DNA of 64,000 nucleotides, from the NCBI RefSeq assembly GCF_001956215.1, contig NZ_MRTQ01000021.1, positions 1 to 64,000 on the forward strand, given 5' to 3'. Positions 26,615-35,660 of this stretch are shown one piece after another. The notes under the pieces were generated by a model. That model made no database searches, was not told the origin of the DNA, and saw only the letters and a program-made list of their open reading frames with translations. Each line of letters opens with the position of its first letter. Position 1 is the stretch's first letter. A program made the translations under genes and the position numbers. Source of the DNA: Paenibacillus sp. FSL R5-0490 (GTDB taxonomy: Bacteria; Bacillota; Bacilli; Bacillales; Cytobacillaceae).

Positions 26615-26810
26615 TTATATCCTTACAATCTTCAATTTTCCCTTATTTAAACAGTTAAAAACGTCAATTTTTTGACATTTGACGTTCATATCTATAAAAA
26701 ACAAAGAAAAAAGGATATAGTCATAAAGGATAGATCTTCGAGATTTCTAATTTGGTTACATATATATTACAATAATACGCAGACAAGTCTTGAAAGGTGG
26801 ATAAAATTTA

Positions 26811-27857
26811 ATGACGAACTCATTTAATGATACATTTCTGAAGGCAGCAAGAGGAGAACAGACAGAGCATGTTCCTGTTTGGTATATGCGCCAGGCTGGC
26901 CGCTCACAGCCGGAGTATAGAGCAATTAAAGAAAAATACTCCCTATTCGAAATTACACACCAGCCTGAACTTTGTGCTTATGTAACAAGGCTGCCCGTAG
27001 AGCAGTATAACAATGATGCTGCGATTCTTTATAAAGACATTATGTCACCGCTTCCAGCCATTGGGGTGGATGTGGAAATTAAATCAGGAATCGGCCCTGT
27101 TATATCAAATCCAATCCGTTCCAAAGCAGATGTAGAGAAGCTTGGTGAAATCAATCCGGAAGAGGATGTTCCATATGTCCTGGATACCATTAAGCTTCTT
27201 ACTCAAGAGCAGCTGACTGTTCCTCTTATCGGTTTTGCAGGTGCTCCGTTTACTCTTGCAAGTTATATGATTGAAGGCGGTCCATCAAAGAATTACAACA
27301 AAACAAAAGCATTCATGTATGCAGAGCCTGAAGCATGGTTTGCGTTAATGGATAAGCTTGGAGAAATGACTATTACCTACGTGAAGTCCCAAGTCAAAGC
27401 AGGTGCAAAAGCCATCCAGATTTTCGATTCATGGGTTGGTGCCTTGAATGTGGAAGATTACCGCTATTTTATTAAGCCGGTAATGAATCGAATTTTCTCT
27501 GCCTTGAAAGAAGAGAATGTTCCGCTGATCATGTTCGGTGTAGGCGCAAGCCATCTTGCACTGGAGTGGCATGATCTGCCGCTTGATGTAGTGGGGCTTG
27601 ATTGGAGACTTCCGATTCAGGAAGCAAGGGCAAAAGGCATCACCAAAACAGTTCAGGGTAATTTAGACCCTGCGATTCTCCTTGCACCTTGGGAGGTTAT
27701 CGAGGAAAAAGCAAAAGCTATTCTTGATCAGGGAATGGCTCAGCCGGGTTATATTTTCAACCTTGGACACGGTGTATTCCCGGAGGTTAATCCTGACACA
27801 TTAAAGAAATTAACTGCTTTTATTCACGAATACTCTGCCTCAAAATTAAGCAAGTAG
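26811..27857 (+). CDS. hemE: Uroporphyrinogen decarboxylase HemE
   Basis: 348 aa. Converts uroporphyrinogen III to coproporphyrinogen III. The signatures [12 protein letters not shown] near the N-terminus and [17 protein letters not shown] in the middle are those of the family. It begins the hemEHY operon. The ATG lies downstream of AAAGGTGG. The AT-rich upstream region contains TTGACA (near 26675) that could belong to its promoter, but spacing is ambiguous. Confidence 0.97.
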   Translation: MTNSFNDTFLKAARGEQTEHVPVWYMRQAGRSQPEYRAIKEKYSLFEITHQPELCAYVTRLPVEQYNNDAAILYKDIMSPLPAIGVDVEIKSGIGPVISNPIRSKADVEKLGEINPEEDVPYVLDTIKLLTQEQLTVPLIGFAGAPFTLASYMIEGGPSKNYNKTKAFMYAEPEAWFALMDKLGEMTITYVKSQVKAGAKAIQIFDSWVGALNVEDYRYFIKPVMNRIFSALKEENVPLIMFGVGASHLALEWHDLPLDVVGLDWRLPIQEARAKGITKTVQGNLDPAILLAPWEVIEEKAKAILDQGMAQPGYIFNLGHGVFPEVNPDTLKKLTAFIHEYSASKLSK

Positions 27858-27977
27858 CCTCCGGCTGGCTTAAAGCGATAGCAGGCTGCACTTGCATATT
27901 GCTATGAGCATTAGTTTTGGTAATCGATTATTTTTTTGGCACAATAAAAACTGGAGACAGAATTTGAGGTGGATGAC

Positions 27978-28910
27978 ATGGGTAAAAAAAGAATGGGTTT
28001 ACTTGTAATGGCTTATGGAACTCCCTATAAGGAAGAAGACATTGAGCGTTACTATACACATATCCGCAGAGGAAGAAAGCCTTCTGAGGAAATGCTTGAA
28101 GATTTAAGAAGCAGGTATGAAGCGATCGGCGGAATATCGCCGCTTGCAGAAATTACTAAAGATCAGGCTGAAAAACTTGAGCAGCATTTAAATGATATTC
28201 AGGACGAGTATGAATTCAAAATGTATATTGGGTTGAAGCATATCGAACCTTTCATAGAAGATGCAGTTAAACAAATGCATGAGGATGGGATTGAGGAAGC
28301 TGTCAGCATTGTTCTTGCGCCGCATTTCTCAACCTTCAGCGTGAAATCATATAACGGCAGAGCCAAGGAAGAGGCTGAAAAGCTTGGCGGCCTTGAAATA
28401 AGGTCAGTTGAAAGCTGGTATAAAGAGCCTAAGTTTATTAAATATTGGGCTGATCGGGTAAAAGAAACCTTCGATAAAATGCCTGCTGACAAAAAAGATT
28501 CTGCAGTATTAATTGTTTCTGCACATAGTTTGCCGGAGAAAATCCTGCAATCCGGGGATCCATACCCGCACCAGCTGCAGGAAACAGCTGACCTCATAGC
28601 CGAACAGGCTGGTGTCAAAAACTATGCTGTGGGCTGGCAAAGTGCAGGAAACACACCTGAGCCATGGCTTGGGCCTGATGTCCAGGATTTGACAAGAGAT
28701 CTTTATGAAAATAAAGGCTACAAAGCATTCGTTTACACACCTGTAGGTTTTGTGTCTGATCATCTTGAAGTGCTGTACGATAATGATTATGAATGCAAAG
28801 TTGTCACTGATGAGCTGGGAGCAAGCTATTACCGCCCTGAAATGCCGAATTCTCAGCCTGAGTTCATTGATGCAATGTCAGATGCCATTTTTAAATTGCT
28901 GAATAGATAA
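27978..28910 (+). CDS. hemH: Coproporphyrin III ferrochelatase HemH (CpfC)
   Basis: 310 aa, the B. subtilis length, with near-identical blocks ([30 protein letters not shown]). The catalytic His is in [10 protein letters not shown] and the acidic metal ligand in DHLEVLYD. It inserts Fe(II) into coproporphyrin III in the Gram-positive haem pathway. I chose ATG 27978 with TGAGGTGG upstream rather than the GTG at 27969, which falls inside that ribosome site. Confidence 0.97.
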   Translation: MGKKRMGLLVMAYGTPYKEEDIERYYTHIRRGRKPSEEMLEDLRSRYEAIGGISPLAEITKDQAEKLEQHLNDIQDEYEFKMYIGLKHIEPFIEDAVKQMHEDGIEEAVSIVLAPHFSTFSVKSYNGRAKEEAEKLGGLEIRSVESWYKEPKFIKYWADRVKETFDKMPADKKDSAVLIVSAHSLPEKILQSGDPYPHQLQETADLIAEQAGVKNYAVGWQSAGNTPEPWLGPDVQDLTRDLYENKGYKAFVYTPVGFVSDHLEVLYDNDYECKVVTDELGASYYRPEMPNSQPEFIDAMSDAIFKLLNR

Positions 28911-28989
28911 AGCGAAAATTCACTCAGTGGGGGCTTACTGCCTGTTAGACTGCGATAATGCAAAAAATTAGAAAAGAAGGCGATTTACC

Positions 28990-30429
28990 GTGCAGGGAGA
29001 GAGACAGAAAGTTATTGTTGCCGGAGGAGGAATTACGGGTCTTGCTGCAGCTTACTATCTGCAGAAGGAAGCTAAAGAAAAGGGCTTGGCTCTGGACGTT
29101 AAGCTCATAGAGGCTTCACATCGCCTTGGCGGCAAGATTCAAACAATAATACGAGACGGTTTTGTGATCGAACGAGGGCCCGACTCCTTTTTGGCCCGTA
29201 AGCAAAGTGCAGCGCGCCTTGCCAGGGAAGCGGGCCTTGAAAAGGAACTTGTGAGAAATACTTCTGGCAAGTCCTATGTCCTTGTAAGGCAGCGGCTATA
29301 TCCAATGCCTGGCGGATCCATCATGGGCATCCCGACACAAGTTGCTCCCTTTATAACAACCGGCTTATTCTCTCCTGCAGGAAAGGCAAGAGCTGCGGCA
29401 GATTTTGTGCTGCCTCGCTCCAATCCTTCCACAGATCAGTCTCTGGGTGCCTTTTTCAGAAGAAGGCTTGGTGACGAAGTTGTCGATAATTTGATTGAAC
29501 CGCTTCTCTCTGGCATATATGCAGGCGATATTGATCAATTGAGCCTTATGGCCACCTTCCCGCAGTTTTATCAGGTTGAGCAGAAGTATAGAAGCTTAAT
29601 AATGGGAATGAAGAAGGCTGCAGGCTCTCAGCCGAAACAAGCCGGAACCAGCAAAAGCAAAGAAGGAATGTTTCTTACTTTCAAATCAGGGCTTCAATCA
29701 CTTGTCGATGCCCTCGAAAGCAAGCTTGAACCCGGGACTGTGCTGAAAGGCCATCGCATTGAATCGGTTGTTAAGAATGGCGAAAGCTATACCGTTGAAA
29801 TAAATGGGGGAGAAAGCCTTAATGCAGATTGCATAGTTATGGCTGTTCCCCACCATGCATTGTGCAGCATCTTCTCCGGCTGGGGACTTTTTGAGCAGTT
29901 TAAAGAAATGCCGTCCACTTCAGTGGCAACTGTAGCTCTGGCTTTTCCAGAGGATGCGATTGAAAGGGATATAGACGGAACGGGTTTTGTTGTTTCACGT
30001 CATAGTGATTACACCATTACTGCCTGTACCTGGACACATAAAAAATGGCCTCATTCTACCCCAAAAGGAAAAGTGCTTCTGCGCTGTTACGTTGGCAAAG
30101 CCGGGGATGAAGCAGTTGTGGATCTGTCAGATGATCAAATTGTTAAAGTTGTGCTCGATGATTTAAATAAAACGATGAATATTAATATGAATCCTGAATT
30201 TAGTTATGTAACCAGATGGAAAGATTCCATGCCTCAGTATACCGTTGGACATAAAGAACGCGTCGGACTGGCAAAGAAACAGGCGCAGGATGAGCTGCCG
30301 GGCATTTTTCTGGCAGGAAGCTCGTTTGAAGGTCTTGGTGTTCCTGACTGCATAGATCAGGCAGAAGAGGCAGTTCGAAATACAGTAGAATACCTGCAAA
30401 GCAACAAGCCAAAAGCTGTCCGTGTGTGA
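28990..30429 (+). CDS. hemY: Coproporphyrinogen III oxidase HemY (CgoX)
   Basis: A 479-aa FAD enzyme that oxidises coproporphyrinogen III to coproporphyrin III before iron insertion. The dinucleotide-binding GGGITG is at residues 12-17, and the C-terminal LAGSSFEGLGVPDCIDQAEEA closes the FAD site. The start is GTG with GAAGGCG upstream. The order E-H-Y is the usual Bacillus haem operon. Confidence 0.96.
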   Translation: MQGERQKVIVAGGGITGLAAAYYLQKEAKEKGLALDVKLIEASHRLGGKIQTIIRDGFVIERGPDSFLARKQSAARLAREAGLEKELVRNTSGKSYVLVRQRLYPMPGGSIMGIPTQVAPFITTGLFSPAGKARAAADFVLPRSNPSTDQSLGAFFRRRLGDEVVDNLIEPLLSGIYAGDIDQLSLMATFPQFYQVEQKYRSLIMGMKKAAGSQPKQAGTSKSKEGMFLTFKSGLQSLVDALESKLEPGTVLKGHRIESVVKNGESYTVEINGGESLNADCIVMAVPHHALCSIFSGWGLFEQFKEMPSTSVATVALAFPEDAIERDIDGTGFVVSRHSDYTITACTWTHKKWPHSTPKGKVLLRCYVGKAGDEAVVDLSDDQIVKVVLDDLNKTMNINMNPEFSYVTRWKDSMPQYTVGHKERVGLAKKQAQDELPGIFLAGSSFEGLGVPDCIDQAEEAVRNTVEYLQSNKPKAVRV

Positions 30430-30498
30430 CAGCTTTTTAAATTGGCATCATTTCAGGTTGCTTTTTCAAATAGAGTATGATAAATTACTCCTTGTACT

Positions 30499-30525
30499 AA
30501 TGACCAAATCGTTCATTTAGTCATT
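30499..30525. promoter_or_regulatory. Candidate YhgD operator 1 (upstream of yhgD)
   Basis: AATGACCA, spacer, TAGTCATT: an inverted repeat of 27 bp ending 17 bp before the yhgD start. A related site lies upstream of yhgE. Confidence 0.6.
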
Positions 30526-30542
30526 TTCAAAGAGGTGAGTTT

Positions 30543-31115
30543 ATGTCAGCAGATCGGAAACAGCAGATTCTTGAAGCAGCCACAAAATCATTTTCTCTTT
30601 TTGGCTATAAAGCAACCACTATGGACCAGGTTGCAAAGCTTGCGAATGTTGGAAAAGGCACTATCTATAATTTCTTTAAAAATAAAGAAGAGCTGTTTGA
30701 TGAAATTATCCATACGCTCATCACGGAAATGAAAAATGCAGCCGATGAAGCGCTTGATCCTTCTTTGCCCTTTCACAAAAATGTTCATCGGGGATTGTAT
30801 AAAATACTTGAATTCCGCATGAAGCATCAGCTTACAATCAAGCTTTTCCAGGAAGCAAAGGAAATGGGAACTCCTGCTGTTACAGATGTAATTGGGAAAG
30901 TGGAGGATGCGATAATTAAATATGTAAAAGACAAAGTTACACTTGCCATTGAAAGAGGAGAAATCCGGGAATGCGATCCGGAACTGACTTCCTTTGTCAT
31001 GCTTAAGCTTTATATTGCTCTTATTTTTGATTGGGAGCAGCGTCATGAACCATTGGAAAAAGAAAAAATAGCTCTTCTTTTTGAGCAATATATTATGAAA
31101 GGATTATCGAACTAG
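30543..31115 (+). CDS. yhgD: TetR-family regulator YhgD
   Basis: 190 aa. An N-terminal TetR HTH (ILEAATKSFSLFGYKATTMDQVAKLANVGKGTIYNFFKNKEELF) is followed by a helical ligand domain. The ATG follows AGAGGTGAG. It is followed by yhgE, the same pair as in B. subtilis. Related inverted repeats upstream of both genes suggest that YhgD represses itself and yhgE. The ligand is unknown. Confidence 0.92.
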   Translation: MSADRKQQILEAATKSFSLFGYKATTMDQVAKLANVGKGTIYNFFKNKEELFDEIIHTLITEMKNAADEALDPSLPFHKNVHRGLYKILEFRMKHQLTIKLFQEAKEMGTPAVTDVIGKVEDAIIKYVKDKVTLAIERGEIRECDPELTSFVMLKLYIALIFDWEQRHEPLEKEKIALLFEQYIMKGLSN

Positions 31116-31138
31116 ATAGTCCTCTATTTTTTCAGAAA

Positions 31139-31166
31139 AATGACCAGATGAGAAAAATAGTCAAAA
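31139..31166. promoter_or_regulatory. Candidate YhgD operator 2 (upstream of yhgE)
   Basis: AATGACCAGAT, spacer, AATAGTCA. It shares AATGACCA.AT and TAGTCA with the site upstream of yhgD, in the same order and at the same spacing of about 20 bp between half-sites. Confidence 0.55.
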
Positions 31167-31187
31167 AGTAATTTGGAGGGATTTAAG

Positions 31188-33356
31188 GTGAAAAACAAAC
31201 TTTTCCTTAAGGAGTTTTCAGCCATTATAAAAAACAAGAAGCTGCTGATTCCGATTATAGCAGTTATGTTTATTCCGGTTTTATACAGTGGAATGTTCCT
31301 GTGGGCATTCTGGGATCCATACGATCATTTAGATGATCTCCCGGTTGCCATCGTTAATGAAGATGCCGGTGCTGTATTGGAAGGAAATGAATTGCACCTG
31401 GGCAATGATCTTGTTGATAATTTAAAGGAAAGCAAGGACTTTAACTTTCAATTTGTTGATAAAGAAGAGGCATACAAGGATCTAAATGATCAGCAATACT
31501 ATATGCTGGTTGAAATTCCCAAGGATTTTTCCAAGAATGCTACCACTCTGCTGGAAGACAAACCGCAGAAAATGAATCTGATTTACGTTCCCAATGAGAG
31601 CTACAATTTCTTATCTGCTCAAATCGGCGGGACAGCTGTTGAAAAAATTAAAGCGTCACTGTCAGAAAAAGTAACTGAAACATATGCAGAAACCATGTTT
31701 GATAAGGTAGGGGAACTTGCAGATGGCATTGGACAGGCAAGTGATGGTGCCCTTCAAATCAGTGAAGGAGCAGCTGATCTAAAGGACGGATCCAGAACCT
31801 TGCATGAGAAGCTTGAGCTTTTGGCCAATAAATCCATTGAGTTCAATAACGGTGTAAGCACAGCAAGCAAGGGTTCTAAGGAAATGGCAGAAGGAGCTAA
31901 ATCTCTTTCAGAAGGTTTAGGCAAACTTGCAGGAGGCCAATCGGAATTGAGAAATGCTTCTGATCAGCTAAAGTCAGGTAGTGAAGATCTTTCTGCAGGT
32001 GTTACACAAACAAAAGAAGGAATCTTAACGGTAAAAGAAAAACTTCCAGTTATGATCGATGGAACCGAACAGCTTGAAAATGGAGCAAACACATTATCTT
32101 CATCTCTGGAGCAATGGCAGACGGAAGCGCAAAAGCTCAGCGGAGGCACTGCTCTTTTAGAACAAAGGCTGCAGGGCATCTTATCGCAGCTTCCAGAAGG
32201 TTCTCCTGAAAAGGCTGAGCTTCAGACTGCACTTGCACAGCTGAAGACCGGATCAGCCCAGCTTGCCGAATCAGCCGGCAAACTATCTGGTGGAGGAGCT
32301 GAATTGTCCCAAAGAATGGGGCAGTTAAAGGCAGGACAGCAGCAGCTCCAGCAGGGAATAAATCAGCTTGCCCAGGGAACAGCCGAGCTGGAAAATGGCT
32401 CCCTTAAGCTGGTACAGGGCCATAAAGATTTCGATGCAGGAATGGAAACATTTGCTCAGAAGTTTGGTGAAGCACAGGCCGGAGCAGACAGGCTGGCAGG
32501 CGGTGCAGCAGATTTGTCAGGAGGTCTTGGCAAACTGACACAAGGTTCAGCTGCATTTGCAGACGGCTCGAAGCAGCTTGAAGCTGGTGCAGGCAAAGTT
32601 GCTGAGGGTAATTCACGAATTTATGAAGGATCGTCTGAGTTAGCAAATAAATTAGCCGATGGCGCTGATAATGCTTCTTCAGTAAATGCCAGCGATAAAA
32701 CATATAACATGATGGCAAATCCGGTGGAAATAGATAATGAGAAGATTACAGAAGTACCAAATTATGGTACGGGATTTGCACCTTATTTTCTGTCTCTTGG
32801 TCTTTTTGTTGGAGCTCTGCTGCTTTCCATTGTATTCCCGCTCAGGGAACCGGCTGGCGTTCCGCGCTCAGGATTCAGCTGGTTTGCAAGCAAGTTTGGA
32901 ATTCTTGCAGGAATAGGCATTATTCAGGGTCTTATTGCAGCGATGATTCTATTGCTGGGACTTGGCCTGGAAGTGCAGAGTGTCCCATTGTTTCTTCTTT
33001 TTACAATCCTAACCAGCCTGACTTTCATAGCGCTTATTCAATTCTTTGTCACTGTCATGGGTGATCCAGGCCGGTTTGTTGCGATCATTATTTTAATACT
33101 CCAGCTGACAACAAGTGCCGGGACTTTTCCACTTGAGCTGATTCCTAATGCACTTCAGCCAATCAGTTCATATTTGCCTATGACCTATTCTGTTTCCGGT
33201 TTTAAGGCAGTCATTTCAAGCGGCAATTTTGATTTTATGTGGGAGAATGCGGTAATTCTCCTGAGCTTTGGAGCCTTGTTCATTGCAGGATCTTTTGTTT
33301 ACTTTACTGCCATGCACAAGAAAAGATTTGCAGCTGCTGCAGAGCAGACTGATTGA
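31188..33356 (+). CDS. yhgE: YhgE/Pip membrane protein
   Basis: A 722-aa protein: one N-terminal membrane helix (LLIPIIAVMFIPVLYSGMFLWAF), a long extracytoplasmic part with many repeats of the L.xG type (LSEGLGKLAGG, LKSGSEDLSAG, LAQGTAELENG), and a C-terminal bundle of about five helices of the ABC-2 permease fold. This is the YhgE/Pip (phage infection protein) family. Lactococcal Pip is a phage receptor, and the type VII EsaA proteins are relatives. GTG 31188 has TTGGAGGG upstream; the TTG at 31173 falls inside that site. Confidence 0.9.
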   Translation: MKNKLFLKEFSAIIKNKKLLIPIIAVMFIPVLYSGMFLWAFWDPYDHLDDLPVAIVNEDAGAVLEGNELHLGNDLVDNLKESKDFNFQFVDKEEAYKDLNDQQYYMLVEIPKDFSKNATTLLEDKPQKMNLIYVPNESYNFLSAQIGGTAVEKIKASLSEKVTETYAETMFDKVGELADGIGQASDGALQISEGAADLKDGSRTLHEKLELLANKSIEFNNGVSTASKGSKEMAEGAKSLSEGLGKLAGGQSELRNASDQLKSGSEDLSAGVTQTKEGILTVKEKLPVMIDGTEQLENGANTLSSSLEQWQTEAQKLSGGTALLEQRLQGILSQLPEGSPEKAELQTALAQLKTGSAQLAESAGKLSGGGAELSQRMGQLKAGQQQLQQGINQLAQGTAELENGSLKLVQGHKDFDAGMETFAQKFGEAQAGADRLAGGAADLSGGLGKLTQGSAAFADGSKQLEAGAGKVAEGNSRIYEGSSELANKLADGADNASSVNASDKTYNMMANPVEIDNEKITEVPNYGTGFAPYFLSLGLFVGALLLSIVFPLREPAGVPRSGFSWFASKFGILAGIGIIQGLIAAMILLLGLGLEVQSVPLFLLFTILTSLTFIALIQFFVTVMGDPGRFVAIIILILQLTTSAGTFPLELIPNALQPISSYLPMTYSVSGFKAVISSGNFDFMWENAVILLSFGALFIAGSFVYFTAMHKKRFAAAAEQTD

Positions 33357-33369
33357 TTATAAGTAAAAG

Positions 33370-33400
33370 CAAAGCCAGCCCTGTATGGGGCTGGCTTTAA
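33370..33400. terminator. Terminator after yhgE
   Basis: AAAGCCAGCCC TGTA GGGGCTGGCTTT. Also usable by yhfH on the other strand. Confidence 0.87.
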
Positions 33401-33410
33401 ATATATTATT

Positions 33411-33545
33411 CTATAAATCTGTCATTCCCATGCACTTTTCACACTTGTTTCCGTAGCATTCATGCTGTTCTTCGATCGACTTCCCGCATTCTGAACATTG
33501 TTTTGCCGGCAGGTTTCTGAAAAACTCCATAATGTTTTGAATCAT
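33411..33545 (-). CDS. yhfH: YhfH-family small zinc-ribbon-like protein (44 aa)
   Basis: A 44-residue product beginning MIQNIMEFFRNLPAKQCSEC. Two CxxC pairs (CSEC and CEKC) with HECYG between them look like a small zinc ribbon. TTAGGAGG precedes the ATG. Length, motif and location upstream of yhfI match B. subtilis YhfH, a small protein of unknown function. It is too short for standard ORF cut-offs. Confidence 0.85.
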   Translation of the reverse strand: MIQNIMEFFRNLPAKQCSECGKSIEEQHECYGNKCEKCMGMTDL

Positions 33546-33732
33546 GTTGAAGCCTCCTAATTTGTGTTTTTGTTCTAAATAGTTTGATTATTTAAGTTCA
33601 TTGTATTATAACAGTGTTTTTGTGTCAACATCTGTTTCAATACAATTTTAAAAAAGTGAAAAAATAGGCATAATCGAGTATATTGGACATAGGAAAGCCA
33701 GGTTATCCAGTTATAGTAGGAGGGAATTTGTG

Positions 33733-34467
33733 ATGAAGTTAACTGTAATCGGCAGCTGGGGCGGTTATCCTAAAGCAGATGGGGCCAGTTCCGGGTATTT
33801 GCTGGAGCATGAAGGATTTCATTTGCTGGTAGACTGCGGGAGCGGCGTGCTTTCAAAAATGCAGAATTTTTTCCAGCCAGAAGACTTAGATGGGCTGATT
33901 ATCTCGCATTACCATCCAGATCATATTGCGGATATAGGAGTGCTGCAGCATGCAAGGCTCATTCAGGGCTTCCTGGGCAAGAAAACAGCTGCACTCCCGA
34001 TTTATGGACATTCTTTCGACCAGCCTGAATTTGCCAAACTTACATATAAGGATATTACTAAAGGAGTTGCCTATGATCCTGAAGGCACTCTCACAGCAGG
34101 ACCATTTCAAATTCGCTTTATGAAAACCAATCATCCTGTGCCATGCTATGCAATGAGAATTGAAGCAGGCGGCAAATCACTTGTTTACACGGCAGATACT
34201 TCTTATAAAGAAGAGCTGGTGGCATTTAGCGAAAATGCTGATCTATTAGTTTGCGAGTGTAATTTTTATGGGCATCAGAACGGGGGAAATGCGGGGCATA
34301 TGACAAGCCTGGATGCTGGAACATTGGCAAGCCTTGCAAAGGTGAATAATCTGCTGCTGACACATTTGCCTCATTATGGTGAACTTCGAAAGCTGAAGGA
34401 GGAGGCATCGGCTAAATATGCCGGTCCTATTTCTATAGCGGATTACCAATGGTCTCATATATTTTAA
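33733..34467 (+). CDS. yhfI: Metallo-beta-lactamase-fold hydrolase YhfI
   Basis: 244 aa. The metal-binding motif SHYHPDHIAD, then a conserved His in KTNHPVPCYAMRI, TADTSY with the bridging Asp, and a final THLPHYG. This is the RNase Z-like/phosphodiesterase branch of the superfamily, with an unknown substrate in Bacillus. ATG 33733 has AGGAGGG eight bases upstream. The GTG one codon earlier is less likely. It is followed 12 bp later by lplJ, so they are probably co-transcribed. Confidence 0.9.
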   Translation: MKLTVIGSWGGYPKADGASSGYLLEHEGFHLLVDCGSGVLSKMQNFFQPEDLDGLIISHYHPDHIADIGVLQHARLIQGFLGKKTAALPIYGHSFDQPEFAKLTYKDITKGVAYDPEGTLTAGPFQIRFMKTNHPVPCYAMRIEAGGKSLVYTADTSYKEELVAFSENADLLVCECNFYGHQNGGNAGHMTSLDAGTLASLAKVNNLLLTHLPHYGELRKLKEEASAKYAGPISIADYQWSHIF

Positions 34468-34479
34468 GGAGGAAAACTG

Positions 34480-35469
34480 ATGCTTTTTATCGACAACCAG
34501 GGAATCACAGATCCCAGAATTAATCTTGCCATTGAGGAATATGCACTAAAGAATCTTGATATTGAAGAAACCTATTTGCTGTTTTATATTAATGAACCTT
34601 CCATTATTATCGGAAAAAACCAGAATACAGTAGAAGAGATTAATACGGAATACGTTGAGGACAATGGCATCCATGTTGTCAGAAGGCTATCTGGAGGAGG
34701 TGCCGTTTATCATGATTTAGGCAATCTCAACTTCAGTTTTATTACAAAAGATGATGGTGATAGCTTTCACAACTTCCAAAAGTTTACCGAACCGGTTACA
34801 GAAGCTTTGCAGAAGCTTGGTGTGAATGCTGAATTAAGCGGCCGGAATGATCTGATGGCAGAAGGCAGAAAAATATCCGGGAATGCCCAGTTTTCCACCA
34901 AAGGGAGAATGTTTAGCCATGGCACCCTCTTGTTTAACTCCGAAATTGAAAGTGTCGTTTCAGCGCTAAAGGTAAAGAAGGATAAAATTGAATCAAAGGG
35001 CATTAAATCAATTCGAAGCCGGGTTGCTAATATCTCGGAGTTCCTGGACAAAAAAATCACGATTGAAGAATTTCGCACTTTGCTTCTAAAGAATATTTTT
35101 GGAGATTTAGGTGAAATTCCGGAGTACAAGCTTACGGATGAGGACTGGGAAAGAATTCACCAGCTGTCCAGGGAGCGCTATCAGAACTGGGATTGGAATT
35201 ATGGAAGATCACCTAAATTTGATCTTCAGCATTCTCATCGCTTCCCAGTTGGTCAAATTGATATCAGACTTAATGTCACAAAAGGAAAAATTGAGGGATG
35301 CAAAATATATGGGGACTTCTTTGGGGTTGGCGATGTAAGTGAAATAGAAAACAAGCTAACAGGAATTCGCTATGAAAAGTCAGAGATTGAAAAAGCTCTT
35401 GAAGGAATGGAAATCAAGCATTACTTCGGTAATGTGACTAAAGAAGAATTCGTCAACCTGGTGTATTAA
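34480..35469 (+). CDS. lplJ: Lipoate-protein ligase LplJ
   Basis: A 329-aa enzyme that activates free lipoate with ATP and attaches it to lipoyl domains. The LplA-type signature VVRRLSGGGAVYHDLGNLNFSF, the lysine in GRKISGNAQF and the C-terminal accessory domain are visible. The ribosome site AAGGAGGAAAA is strong. Length matches B. subtilis LplJ (331 aa). Confidence 0.95.
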   Translation: MLFIDNQGITDPRINLAIEEYALKNLDIEETYLLFYINEPSIIIGKNQNTVEEINTEYVEDNGIHVVRRLSGGGAVYHDLGNLNFSFITKDDGDSFHNFQKFTEPVTEALQKLGVNAELSGRNDLMAEGRKISGNAQFSTKGRMFSHGTLLFNSEIESVVSALKVKKDKIESKGIKSIRSRVANISEFLDKKITIEEFRTLLLKNIFGDLGEIPEYKLTDEDWERIHQLSRERYQNWDWNYGRSPKFDLQHSHRFPVGQIDIRLNVTKGKIEGCKIYGDFFGVGDVSEIENKLTGIRYEKSEIEKALEGMEIKHYFGNVTKEEFVNLVY

Positions 35470-35474
35470 AGAGA

Positions 35475-35498
35475 GAGCTGGCATAATGCCGGCTTTTC
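35475..35498 (+). terminator. Weak terminator after lplJ
   Basis: AGCTGGCAT AATGCCGGCTTTT; one G-U pair in the stem. Confidence 0.5.
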
Positions 35499-35569
35499 TT
35501 ATTGTTATATAAGTTCTTGCGAGCCAGTCACTCTGAAAAAAAGAAATTGTGAAAGATTCGCTTTCCTAC

Positions 35570-35598
35570 TTGAATACGAAAATTTCTTTCAATATAAT
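35570..35598 (+). promoter_or_regulatory. Sigma-A promoter of lcfB
   Basis: TTGAAT, 17 bases, TATAAT. The FadR box lies about 28 bp downstream of the -10. Confidence 0.75.
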
Positions 35599-35625
35599 AT
35601 ATTTAGAAAATTTATTTAATAAAAA

Positions 35626-35643
35626 TGAATGACTATTCATTCA
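35626..35643. promoter_or_regulatory. FadR operator of lcfB
   Basis: TGAATGACTATTCATTCA, a full match to the B. subtilis FadR consensus TGAATGAMTANTCATTCA. It lies just downstream of the expected start site of transcription, where a repressor would block elongation or initiation. Long-chain acyl-CoA releases FadR. Confidence 0.85.
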
Positions 35644-35660
35644 TTATAGGGGGAGTGTAA

